Below, piece by piece: positions 33,581 to 45,500 of a stretch of DNA of 64,000 nt. The notes under the pieces were generated by a model. That model did no database searches, had not been told where the DNA came from, and worked only from the letters and a program-made list of their open reading frames with translations. Source of the DNA: Platanthera guangdongensis (lineage: Eukaryota > Streptophyta > Magnoliopsida > Asparagales > Orchidaceae); NCBI GenBank assembly GCA_039583875.1, contig CM077152.1, positions 16,479,059 through 16,543,058 of the forward strand. Reading direction: 5' to 3'. A program made the translations under genes and the position numbers. How positions within the stretch are numbered: the stretch's first letter is position 1; each line of letters starts with the position of its first letter.

Positions 33581-36500
33581 CTGAGCGGGAAAAAAACCAA
33601 GGATAAATTGCTATGTTATTGAATAGCCAATTTCCTAGCAAAAAAGCATCCAAAATGCTTAATAATAATGAAAATGGCCTTGTGGTCTGGATGCTCAAAT
33701 TATGCAACACATTTAAAGAAAGGAAAATGAATTCCCCTGTTTGAGCTGAAAAAGATAATAGCGAAACAATTTATTTGAATTTACGGTATTAGCCGAAAGG
33801 CCGCAGGTTCCCGGTGTAATGTCTCGTAGCGACGATAACTTCAGCCCATTGTTTTAGATGTCTCCCAACGTGTAGGTTATGATGCTAAAACAGGGGGACC
33901 TGGAACGGGGAAGGAGATCCAAGATGTGGTTATGACTCAACTGGGCAAGGAGGGTGAATGCGGGCGGGCACTTAAGAAGGGGCGCGGCTGATGGAGGAAG
34001 CAGCTGCGCCTAACGTCAACACTAGCGATGGTGACAAGAGGGCCCCTTGGCGTTGGCAGCAAGAGGGTGGGCATCAACACCCACGATGACCGATCATTCT
34101 ATAAGAACAACAAAACTCTTGTTGACCCTAAATCCTAGGCCATCGTGCATGATATAAAGGGGGAAGTTTAGGTTAAATCACCTGATGGCTCATATCATAC
34201 AATTGTGTGGTTTAACCTAGCTTCTAACTTCCAAATCAGGGCTCAGAAAAATATAAAAAGTACCTAGAATATGAAAAACCGCAACGAATGTGATAGTTGT
34301 CTCCAGTCGTCAATCCGACGATCCAAAAGCGGTCGACCCCGTGAACTATCTCCAAAAGCGGTCGACCCCATGAATCACTAAGATGGTGTGTGAACTACCG
34401 CCATCATTAAGTCCAATCAAAACAAGATATGATTTCCGCACTTTCCAAGAAAATAAATCAAAGCAACACAAAATGCTCATCTGATGAGTGAGCAACTGAA
34501 ACATGACAAATAGGCCTCAGTCTAACAAATGAGCAGATGACAAAGGCACCTTGTGCTGAAGATGATGGAGTGACATTTTAGAATTAAAACTTGTAGAGAT
34601 TCATCTTGAAAGGTCCCACCAATAAACTTGAAGGCCAATGTCTTAGAAACCCATACAGTGAGCACACGAGCGTGACATCTGGGATAACACAGGAAATTCG
34701 CAGAACATACATTATGGGCAACAACGTGTGACATCTGGGCAAAACAACTCCCAGAGATCCTTATATCAGAACGTTTTGATAGCAATTCAACTGTCAAGGC
34801 CTCAGATACATCAATGTAGGGCCAAGTATCACTTGTATGCCAATTGATGGATACAAAAATGATGTCCTATTTAGGATGATATGATGGATACAAAAATGAA
34901 TTAATATCATATTGTTGTAATATTAAATAGTGATTGTGTTTGTAGGTTATATATAGCCACTTAGTTGCCCTAATAATTTAATTGACGAGAGCTATTGTGT
35001 GTAACTTGGTATCAAAAGCAGATCTCGTGACCTTCCAGCGGTGCAAATCCCCCAACTCCGTCTCTCGCAGCCGCTTCTAGCGGCGCAAACCCCCCGACTT
35101 CGTCTCTCGCGACCTTCTAGCGGCGACTTCAGCCCTCGCAGCCGCTTCTAGCGGCTGCAGCGTCTCTGGCTGCGGCCAAGCCAGCCGGAGCGGATCTTCC
35201 GCGCCGCACAACTGGCCATCCACACCACAGCGGGCATTCTGGGCCTTCCTAGAGGCCAGTTGGAGCAACTGGTCTCTTCCCCTCCCTCTATCTCACACTG
35301 CACAACCAATCTCTTCCCCTCCCTCTGCCGCACGGCGGGCATACCCTAGTTTCCGGATGTGATGATCGAATCTAGGGCAGGAGGAGGCATTGTTTGATTC
35401 GGTACGTGATGTGGTGATCGGCGAGGAAGCTGATCCGTGGCGCCGGAGGAAGGTACGATGAAGGATGTCTTCAAGATGTTGGGTCCGGATGAGTTAGTCA
35501 TATTCTTGAGGGTGTTGGGTTCATCGCACAGACCGGTGAAGCTGAAACTTCCACTGATTGATCTGAAGCTTGATGGACCGACCACCTACCTAAGTTGGTG
35601 ATGTAAGCTCAAATTAGGGTTCTAAAAATTAATATTTTTTTGTAGGCTCAAATTAGGGTTCTAAAAATTAATAATATTTTTTTTAATCCAAAATTTAATT
35701 GGGATCTTGAAAAAAGAATCGGGTTTTGATTTTAAAAAGAGAACACGAAGGCCGAACGGCCAAATCAAATTTCCGCGTGCACAATGCCAACTTTGTCGCT
35801 CTAGGATTTGAGAAGTTCGCTAATCATGTTCGAATGAAGCTCTCACGCGTTCAATGAGTCGAACCTTCCCCGGAACCCACACAACCACGAACAAATCCGC
35901 GAACAATAACTTATGGAAAAACAATATTATCAGTAGCGTGAACGTAACGGCAACTCCATGGATTAACTAAATGAAAAACATAATGTCTTACTAATGCGGA
36001 GGGAACGGGATTACCAAGCAACGAGGTCGCAAGTTCCTGTCCAAAACCAGTCTGCACGGCGAAAAGGAGCCTCCCGTGGCTTGCGAAATCAGGTCTCGTG
36101 GACGGGTAGATCAGTCGAGGTCGACGGCTGACAGAGCGGCTTCCAGGCCGATGGAGGCTCGTGTCGATGTCGACGTCGGCCTGGCAGCGGATTTCCAGCA
36201 GCGTCGGTGTCATCAACGATGGCGGAAGGGTCGTCGGGACGGTGTGCGTCCGGCAGCGAGAGAACTTCGGCCGGAAGCGGGACAGGGGAGGAGTGGTACG
36301 CCTTTGATTGCAAGCCACGGTCGAACTGGAGGGCGTCGAAGGCTCAGGCGTCGGGTAAGAAGGTTTCAGCCGGCAATGAACAGAGAACGAGAAGATTCAT
36401 TCTTTGTTCTGTCCGGTCTGCCCCTGTCTCCACCGATGGGGCTTTTAAATAACTTTATTTCTCATTTTTCTTTCCATTTACAGTACATAAAATTCAATAG

Positions 36501-39500
36501 ATTTGATTCCTTTTTAAAATGTTTCCTCTAAATGAACATTCCTATTAATGGATGTGATTTTGAATTTTGAAATTGAAATCTATGCTCATTTAATTAATTT
36601 TTGGGTTTGCCGCTATCGTTCTACTACTAGTAATACCGGACCTCGTTATTGAAAGACCCAACGTCGATCACGTTGATGAGCCCGAAAATAACAAGTGCAG
36701 AAAAATAATTGAGTGCATGAAATAAAAGTCCACAAATAAATGCATAGAGACTATGATGCGTCGCAGGCCACATCAGTTCCGTTTGAAGAAAACTCTTACA
36801 GTGAAACAGGTTGGGGGCTTCCCGGCGGGGGCGTTGAAGAAACCAAAGACAGGAGGAGATGAGTGGGAGTCGGCCTATATGACAGTGTTTATGTGGCTTC
36901 TCAGCTCGGTTGTCTCATCGACTGCCGCCACGGTTGATGGCCTAGAGACGATCATGGAGGTTTGGGACAAGCTGAAGAATACGTACGATGGCGTGGGGAA
37001 CACTCTGCGGGTCTTCCAAGTGAAGGAAGAAGTTGATGACACCGTTCAGGGAGAGAAGACGGTGCAGGAGTACGCCTCCGAGTTGGAACGTCTATGGGTG
37101 GATTACGATCACGCCTCCGACGGGATGTGTTGTTGCGACTCGCAGTGTCGGGGTTCCCAGATCATCGTGGAGGAGGGGGCGGTGAAGTTCCTGAAGGGAC
37201 TAGATGACAAATTTGCTCAGCAGAGAGCCATGCTTCTATCTAGTACGAAGATTCCTACGCTTACTGAGGTCATCTCTGCCATGATCTAGGAGGAGACGCG
37301 TCTCAAACTTCAAGCAGGGACAGAAGGGTCCACTACTGTGAAGTCACCACTAGCAGTTGCTGGCCCTGGTGTAAGGGAGTATTATACATAGTATATGTGT
37401 GGCATAGTTGTAAATAGGTGTTTTATGATGTGGTATGAATGCTATAAATAGAGCCTAGTGGTTGTAATTCAGATCATGGAATGATAATAATAAAGCTTAG
37501 TGGTTTTCTCACTTCCCGACCACTCCTTCATCTCTCTCTTCTTCGGTCATTCATCCTCTCTCTTGTCTTCGGCCGTCTTCTCTTCTTGGTCATTCCCAAT
37601 TCTTACCTTTCTAACGCCGCTGATCTCTCCGGCGATCTCGTAACAACACTAGATCGTTACAAATGGTGCTCTCGTTGATGTTCTCTCTCTCGATGCTCAG
37701 TTCTTGCAACTTTTTTCTACTGTCGTTCTGAGGAGTTTCCTTCCAGCAAGGGCCTTGCTAATCGACATCATCGCCTTGTTTTAGCATCAGCGTGCCCGCT
37801 CCGGTCTCGCCGGCGTGAAAGAGCTTGTCGGAACAGCCATCAGTGTTTCGTCCTTTTGTCATTCTTGAGAGATTCTCTTTCATCAAGCATCTTTGGATGT
37901 ACTTGGTTTGTTCATCCTCTGCCATCACCGCTCTTTAGCGATCTTCCGCGATCCGCCAGAACACGCATCTAGCTGGACAACGACTCTGCACTTTACTCGA
38001 TATCCCCGCCTCCGCTGCATCGCCACCACCGTCGTTCTGCCGCCCCCGTTTTCCTTGCTCCACCGCCCTTCTCGCCGGAATAGCCACAAAACGTCGATCA
38101 AGAAAGGCGTTGGAGATCCGTCAACCATCCGTCGACCTCGTCAACCACCGGTGATCCCGTCGGCCATCCGAAATCGCTCGAATTTTCTCTCCGCCCCGTC
38201 TGTTTACGACGAACTTGTCGGATCAAAGGGCATTGAGGATCCTAGGATTCTCCTTCCTCCCATTTGTTTAAGCAGAGCCCTCTCTGTTCTTCGATCATGT
38301 TGGAAAAGCCCACTTAACATTAGGCCCATTTGTATAGCATTTATTGCTTTTTCTCTCCTCTCTTTAGTCCCACATTGTGTATAGGACTTTTCTCTCTCTT
38401 TCTCTCATCTATATATATGTACTCATTCTTTGTATTTGTATCAAGTGGACATATATACAAGGTTGGCTTTCTTCATTTCTACATGGTATCAGAGCCAGGT
38501 TCCTGACTCCTGCGGACTCCCCTTTCTGTCCGCCCTGCGGCCTGCGACCTCCTGCGACCTCCTGCGGACTCCCTCCTCTGTCCGCCCTGCAGCCTGCGGT
38601 CTCTGCGGCCTCCCTTGTCCAGTCCGCACATTCTAGTCGCGTCTCTCCTGCGGCCTCTCTTATCCTGTCCGCTTCCTCTCCCGTGGATCCACTTCTATTC
38701 CCCCCACCTCCCTTCCTCCTCTGGCCCCCTCCTTTTATAGCCATCCTGTGGGGTCCACTGCTTTCCCTTGTCCGCTGCGGCCTCTTCCTGTCCAGCGCGA
38801 CCTCGGCGACCTCTGCCTTCGCTTCTTCTCCCTGATCTCCTTCAGTCGCCAGCTCGCCTCCTCTTCTTGGTCTTCCTCTGCTCGCCAGCTCGCCAGCTCG
38901 CCAGCTCGCTCGTCGCCAGCTCGCCAGTCGCCAGCCCGCCAGCCCGCCAGCTCGCAAGTCAGCCCCGGCTTGTCTTCTCTTCTCAGCTCACTCCTGTCCG
39001 CCGCGGTCTGACCCAGACCGCCGCGACCTGTCCCAGACCGCCGCGATCTGACCCAGCCCGCAACGTCTTCCAGCTCGCCGCGACCTCATCCAGGTCGCCG
39101 CGTCCTCACCCAGTCCGTTGTCTGTTTGCTTCCTCTCGCTGCTGCCTCCAGCCCGCTGCGGTCTCCTCCAGCTCGCTGCGGCCTCCAGCCCGCTGCGGTC
39201 TCCTCTAACTCGCTGCGGCCTCCAGCCCGCTGCGGTCTCCTCTAACTCGCTGCGGCCTCCTCCAACTAGCTGCGGCCTCCTTCAGCTCGCTGCGGCCTCC
39301 TCCAACTCGCTGCGGCCTCCTTCAGCTCGCTGCGGCCTCCATGTCTACCTCTGCAGACTCTGTCGGTACGGCAGTTCCTCCTGAACGCCCGCCCTCTATA
39401 CCAGAAGTCCGCGGCGAGCTCCGGATCACTACAATTTCGCTCACTGGCAAGAAGAACTTTGTGGAATGGGCACACTCAGTTCGCCGTGTCCTTCAGTCAA

Positions 39501-42500
39501 AGGGCTTCCTTCATCATCTGACCCAGACCGTTCTTGGTGTCCCTACTGAGGAGTGGTTACGCAATGATGGGCGTGTGCAGACTTGGCTCCTCAACTCTCT
39601 TGATGGAGAATCTTATCGCCTGGCCATGTATCATGAGACGGCCAAAGGCATGTGGGACGAGCTACACACCCTCTACTCTGGCAAAGATAGTCTCCACCAT
39701 CTATATGATATCATCACCGCTCTCCAGGCCCTTGACAGCAGTGGTGCAACCGACTTGACGTCCTTTGTTGCTCAAGCCCGGTCTCTGGTTGAGGCTTGGA
39801 TCCACCATCAGCCTCCCACTTTAGATCTCGTTGCTCAACGTACCCAGAAGGAAGCTGTGGGTATCGCCATGATGATGGCTCGGGTACCCTCTCATCTTCA
39901 CAGTGTCCGGGATCACATCCTCTCCTCTACTGTTACACCGTCCTTTTCCGACGTGTGCTCAATGCTTCTCAAAGTCTCCCCGCCTCCGGATGTTCCCGGA
40001 CTTCCTTCTCCGGCCCTTGTTCAACAGGCACCCGCTCCCTTATTGCCTCTTCCCCCCTCTGCCCGTGGTGGCCGCTCTGACTCTCGCGGCCGGGGTCGCG
40101 GTGGTCGATCTCGGCCTCAATGCTCGTTCTGTGGTAGAGTTGGTCATCTTGAGGCCACTTGCTTTCGCAAACATGGCCGACCCCCTCGTCCACATGTCTC
40201 TGCTGCTACTACCGACTCTGCCTCCTCTCGTACTGAGCTCGACGAGGTTCGTCTTCAGCTCCAGCATCTTCATGGCTTGCTCAGCCGTCCGCCTGCCTCG
40301 GTTGCCTCTGCTGCCTCTCTCTCCAATGAAGGTATCGCCTGTCTATCCTCTGGCACGCGCTGGATCCTTGATTCTGGTGCCACTCATCATATCACCTCTG
40401 TTAGGTCACCACAGTACTTGTCTTCACCTCACCCGAAGTACATTACTGTTGCTAATGGGGCGTCGGTTCCCGTCTCTGGATGTGCTGATATTTCTCTCAC
40501 CTCTTCTCTCCTCCTACGCTCGGCTCTACATGTTCCGGGCTCTCCTTTCAATTTACTCTCTGTCGGTCGCCTTACTACTGATTCTAATTACTCAGTGACA
40601 TTTACTTCTTCTTCTTTTCTCATACAGGATCAGCAGACGCAGAGTATCATTGGTAGAGGACGGCTGCAGAATGGGCTCTATCTTCTTGACGACTCTCCCA
40701 CTGTCCTCGCATCTATCTCCTCTTCGGATTGGCATCGCCGTCTGGGACATGCTCCTCTTCCAGTCCTCCGGAAGGCTCTTCCTGATGTCACTCTCCCTGC
40801 TTTTCGTTGTGACACATGTATTTTGGGCAAACAGCCCCGTTCTTCTTTCCCCCCTCATTGTACTCGGAGCTCCGCTCCTTTTATTTTAGTACACTCCGAT
40901 ATATGGGGTCCGTACAAATTTACTAGTATTTCTGACTATCGTTATTTTCTTACTTTTATTGATGATTACTCTCGCATGACGTGGTTATATCTCCTTCGGG
41001 ATCGCTCTGAACTTCCCCGCGTATTTCGGGCTTTCATACTTGAGACTCGCACTCAGTTCTCTGCGCCTATTCGCACTATTCGCACTGACAATGCGCGGGA
41101 GTACACCAGTCATACGTTTGCCACCCTCTGCTCTGAGTTCGGCATTCTTCACCAAACATCATGTCCGTACACACCACAACAGAATGGTGTCGCCGAGCGC
41201 AAGAATCGTCACCTTCTTGATGTCGCTCGCTCGCTTATACTTCAAATGCAGGTCCTCAAACCGTACTGGAACTACGCTCTCTCCACGGCTTGCTTCCTCA
41301 TCAACCGCCTCCCGTCTTCCGTCCTCCAGTATGCTACTCCCTTCAGCCTCCTCTTTCCCACAACTCCGCCTTTTCCCCTTCCGCCACGGGTGTTTGGGTG
41401 TACCTGCTACGTTCACCACCTCGGTCCCTCCACGGACAAGTTGGACCCTCGTGCCACCAAGCAGATCTTTGTCGGGTACTCGCGCACTCAGAAGGGTTAT
41501 GTATGTTATTCGCCTACTACCCGCAAGGTTACTGTCTCGCCTGACGTAACTTTCCGTGAAGATCTTCCCTTCTTTCCTGCTCCGGATATCGCTCTGCATC
41601 CCGCTCCCGTCGTTCGTCCTGTCATTCCTGCTCCTCACTCCTCAACCTCTCTCCCTTCCCCGCCTCCGGTCCGTCCACCACCACCGGTTATCCGGGTCTA
41701 TTCTCGTCGCTCTCCTCATTCTGTGGCTCCTCTGCAGTCGGCTTCGCCCTCTGGTGCTCTGCTCCCTGCTGCTCCGGCTCCCGTCTCCACCGCTCATCCG
41801 ATGGCGAACTACGTCTCGCTCCATCGCCTCTCCCCCTCTCTTCTTCACTTTGCCACCTCCTTATCTTCTGTTTCAGTCCCTAACTCTTTGCAGGAGGCGC
41901 TTCACCATCCTGGCTGGCGGGCTGCCATGGACGAAGAAATGACGGCCCTTTGGGCCAACCAGACCTGGGTCTTGGTTCCCTTACCTCCCGACAGCACCCT
42001 GTTGGATGTAAATGGGTCTTTGTCATCAAGCATGCTCCGGATGGCACTATTGCCCGACTGAAGGCCCGTCTTGTGGCCCGTGGCTTCACACAACAGGAGG
42101 GTCTCGACTATGAGGAAACTTTTTCTCCGGTGGCCAAGCTTAACACTGTCCGCGTTCTTCTCTCCGTCGCGGTGCACCGCCGCTGGCCCCTTCATCAGCT
42201 TGATATCAAGAACGCCTTTTTGAATGGCGACCTTCAGGAAACTGTCTACATGCGCCAACCGCCCGGGTTTGAGACCACGGGGGAGTCTCGGGTCTGTCTT
42301 CTCAAAAGGTCAATTTATGGTCTCAAACAGTCCCCACGGGCGTGGTTTGACAAGTTTAGCAAGGTGGTTCGGGACATGGGGTTCACTCGGAGCTCTGCAG
42401 ACTTCTCCCTTTTTACCCGACACCGGGCCACTGGCACCATTCTTCTATTGGTTTATGTTGACGACATCCTTCTCACTGGGGATGACTCAAAGGGGATTCA

Positions 42501-45500
42501 AGACGTCAAACAACACCTAAGCACTGTTTTTCAGACTAAAGATCTGGGGAAACTTCGCTACTTCCTTGGTCTCGAGATCGCCCGGCGGCCGGACGGGTTG
42601 GTACTCTCCCAACGAAAGTACTGTCTCGATCTTCTCAAAGATGCTGGTCAGTCTGGTTGCAAGCCAGCGTGTACCCCGATGGAGGCAAACCACAAATTAT
42701 GCGCTCATGCTTCAGATGACGATTTGCTACTTCCGAACCCGGAATACTATCGACGCCTTGTGGGCAAGTTGATCTATCTAACAGTCACAAGGCCAGATAT
42801 ATCATTTGCAGTTGGGGTTGTCAGTAGGTTCATGCATGCCCCCCGGGCTTCTCATCTCCAAGCGGTTGAACGGATTCTCCGATACCTTAAGGGAGCTCCA
42901 GGCCAAAGGCTGGTCTACAAAACCTCTGACTCTGCTCCCGCATTGGTTGCCTATTCTGATGCCGACTATGCGGGTTCCCTGGACGATCGAAGGTCAACTA
43001 GTGGGTTCTGTACGTATTTTGGTGGGCATCTTATTACTTGGAAGAGCAAGAAACAAGCTGTGGTGGCTCGTTCCTCTGCAGAGGCTGAATACAGATCGAT
43101 GGCCTCAGTTGTTTCAGAACTTACATGGCTTGAAAGTCTCCTTACTGACCTGGGAGTAAAACTCCCCTCCTCTGTTGTTCTATTTTGTGATAGTCAAGCC
43201 GCCATACACATCGCAAAGAATCCGGTCTTTCATGAGCGCACAAAACATATCGAGGTTGACTGTCACTTTGTTCGTGAAAAGGTTCAATTGAAGAAACTTG
43301 AATTAAAGCATGTTCCAGGAACTGATCAAGTTGTCGACATTCTCACAAAGGCCTTATCAAGCACTCTGTTCTACCAATGTTTGTCCAAGCTGGGTGCATA
43401 TGACCTATACGCTCCAGCTTGCGGGGGAGTGTTGGAAAAGCCCACTTAACATTAGGCCCATTTGTATAGCATTTATTGCTTTTTCTCTCCTTTCTTTAGT
43501 CCCACATTGTGTATAGGACTTTTCTCTCTCTTTCTCTCATCTATATATATGTACTCATTCTTTGTATTTGTATCAAGTGGACATATATACAAGGTTGGCT
43601 TTCTTCATTTCTACAGATCAAATCTTCTCGGGATCAAGAAAATCAGCTTCCGCCGCTTGTCGCCTCCTCCGCTACATCATCAACACAGCTTCGCCGTCTG
43701 CGTCGTTTCGACGGCCACTCCCACTTCCCTGCACATAGCCAAATCCAGCAAGCTTTCAGTTCCTGCACACAACAATCACTCACGAAGGATATCATTTTTT
43801 GGGAACAAGAAGTCCGCACAGCAACTCCTCCGCTCCCAGGCTTAAGGGGACGTTGATATTTAATTCTGCCAGTCATTGAATGCACATCTCCGGCGACCTT
43901 GAGATTTAATTCTCCCAGTCTACACGAGATTTAATTCTAACTAGCTGGACACGTTCAAGAACATCGAAGCAACCGTTGGAGTCATCTTCCCCTATCGGGT
44001 GCATACCAAGAACAGCAGGCATTTTTGTTGCTTCCTTCAGTGTTCTCCGATGACCAAGAATATCTCCGGCGACCCCGTCGGCTATTTCCTGATCGCCAGC
44101 AATTTCAGATTTTAAATATTCCGTCACCAGCGGGTCTATGGCCGTTCCAATTCCACCTAATTGGCCCGCCTCATGTATTATGCCACAAACAGTCACATGG
44201 AAGCCCCTTTGTCCTGGCTCCCTACCTCATGCACTAGCAACTTCGGCCTCGATTAATACTTCGTCTGTCGAAGTTACAGGCCCAAGATTCGCATCGGGAG
44301 ATCCCACCGATTGGATTTCTAAGTTTGAAATGTTCCTCAAGTGCCATGATTGGCATCATTTCTTTGATTATGTTTTCATGGCCTCATTTTATTTGGACAA
44401 GCCAGCATCAAAGGGGTGCATAGAATTTTTGCGGGAGGACATGTGCCATGATTGGCATCATTTCAAGGTCTATTCAGAATCGATTCGGAATAGAAGTGCC
44501 TTCATCACCTATTAGTCTTGTTAGCCATGAAGCCAAGTCCGAGGAGTTTGACCCTTGCGGGACACTTGAAGAGCCAAGTGATGTCCGGGCTCCGATAATC
44601 CATGCCGATGAAGTAATACTTTCATCATTTGTTTTGACACCATCAGAGGACGAGTAATAAGAAGCCATTAAGGCAACTACTCTACTTGAGGCAACAATTA
44701 TGGTGAACACGATTTCACCACCATCGGAGTTGTCATGTGCGCTGATTGTTCGTGTTATTTCCAACAACACGACTTACCACATTTGGAGGAGTTGATGCAA
44801 CATCGTTACAACTCTAACGTCATTGTGGGCTCTTCTGCTCACAATACTCAACTTGGTCAGACACATGATGACATGTGCTTCCGCAGTCATGTATCAACTT
44901 GGACAATTCATGTCTTCGATCTAGGAGGATGCACCATTTCGATACAGTTTGCACAAGTGGAGCAGCCAATGAACAACTTGCATGACGCAGGCTTTGTTCT
45001 CATATATACTCCGCGCATCGTTTGGATATTTGATCCGGGGGGACTTAAATGTCGAGATCGCCAACATCAACCAAACAGTTTGGAATGACATCACCAAAAT
45101 CCACATGGCTATATATTTTTTTAAGGAATAAACGACGAGGTCGTCGTTTGATGGGCAGGGTAGAAATGTAAGGGAGTATTATACATAGTATATGTGTGGC
45201 ATAGTTGCAAATAGGTGTTTTAGGATGTGGTATGAATGTTATAAATAGAGCCTAGTGGACCTAGTGGTTGTAATTCAAACCATGGAATGATAATAATAAA
45301 GCTTAGTGGTTCTTCTCACTTCCCGACCACCCCTTCATCTCTCTCGTCTACGGCCGTCTCCGGTCATTTGTCCTCTCTCTCGTCTCCGGCCGTCTTCTCT
45401 TCTTGGCCATTCCCAATTCTTACCTTTCTAACGTCGGTGATCTCTCTGGCGATCTCGTAACGACACTAGATCGTTACACCTGGTGTTATTGAACAGAGGG

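Larger units (their letters stand above)
38298..43615 (+). mobile_element. Young Ty1/copia element C, complete (TSD GATCA)
   Basis: 5318 bp with 186-bp LTRs that differ at one base, an initiator-Met tRNA primer site, a leader of about 840 bases, one gag-pol reading frame broken once, and a purine tract GCGGGGGAG before the 3' LTR. It is inserted in element B. Same family as element 1 at 1-4955. Confidence 0.97.
37370..45478 (+). mobile_element. Non-autonomous LTR element B (gypsy-derived), split by element C
   Basis: Matching LTRs at 37370-37661 and 45167-45478, a primer-binding site, a purine-rich tract (GGGCAGGGTAGAAA) and the TSD CCTGG define it. Without C its interior is about 2.2 kb. 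The only recognised coding trace is a gypsy-type gag fragment. Pol is absent, so movement would have relied on other elements. Confidence 0.9.

Noticed and set aside
34522..34797. 91-codon minus-strand open frame
   Set aside because: It lies in the RABA1 intron, has no recognised domain, no codon bias that I can see, and overlaps the start of the copia A LTR region.
35007..35022. Primer-binding sites taken as tRNA genes
   Set aside because: Only the 12-16 bases complementary to a tRNA 3' end are present; no cloverleaf, anticodon arm or internal promoter boxes are visible around any of them.
38870..39340. Regular short repeats that could suggest a CRISPR-like or satellite array
   Set aside because: Unit length drifts from about 10 to 18-36 bases, there are no unique spacers, and the block sits in the leader of a copia retrotransposon in a plant genome.
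41990..42005. Possible programmed frameshift between two parts of copia C pol
   Set aside because: It lies at the start of RT, not at a gag/pol border. Element 1 reads straight through the same region, and the change is one base in a C run, so damage or error is simpler.
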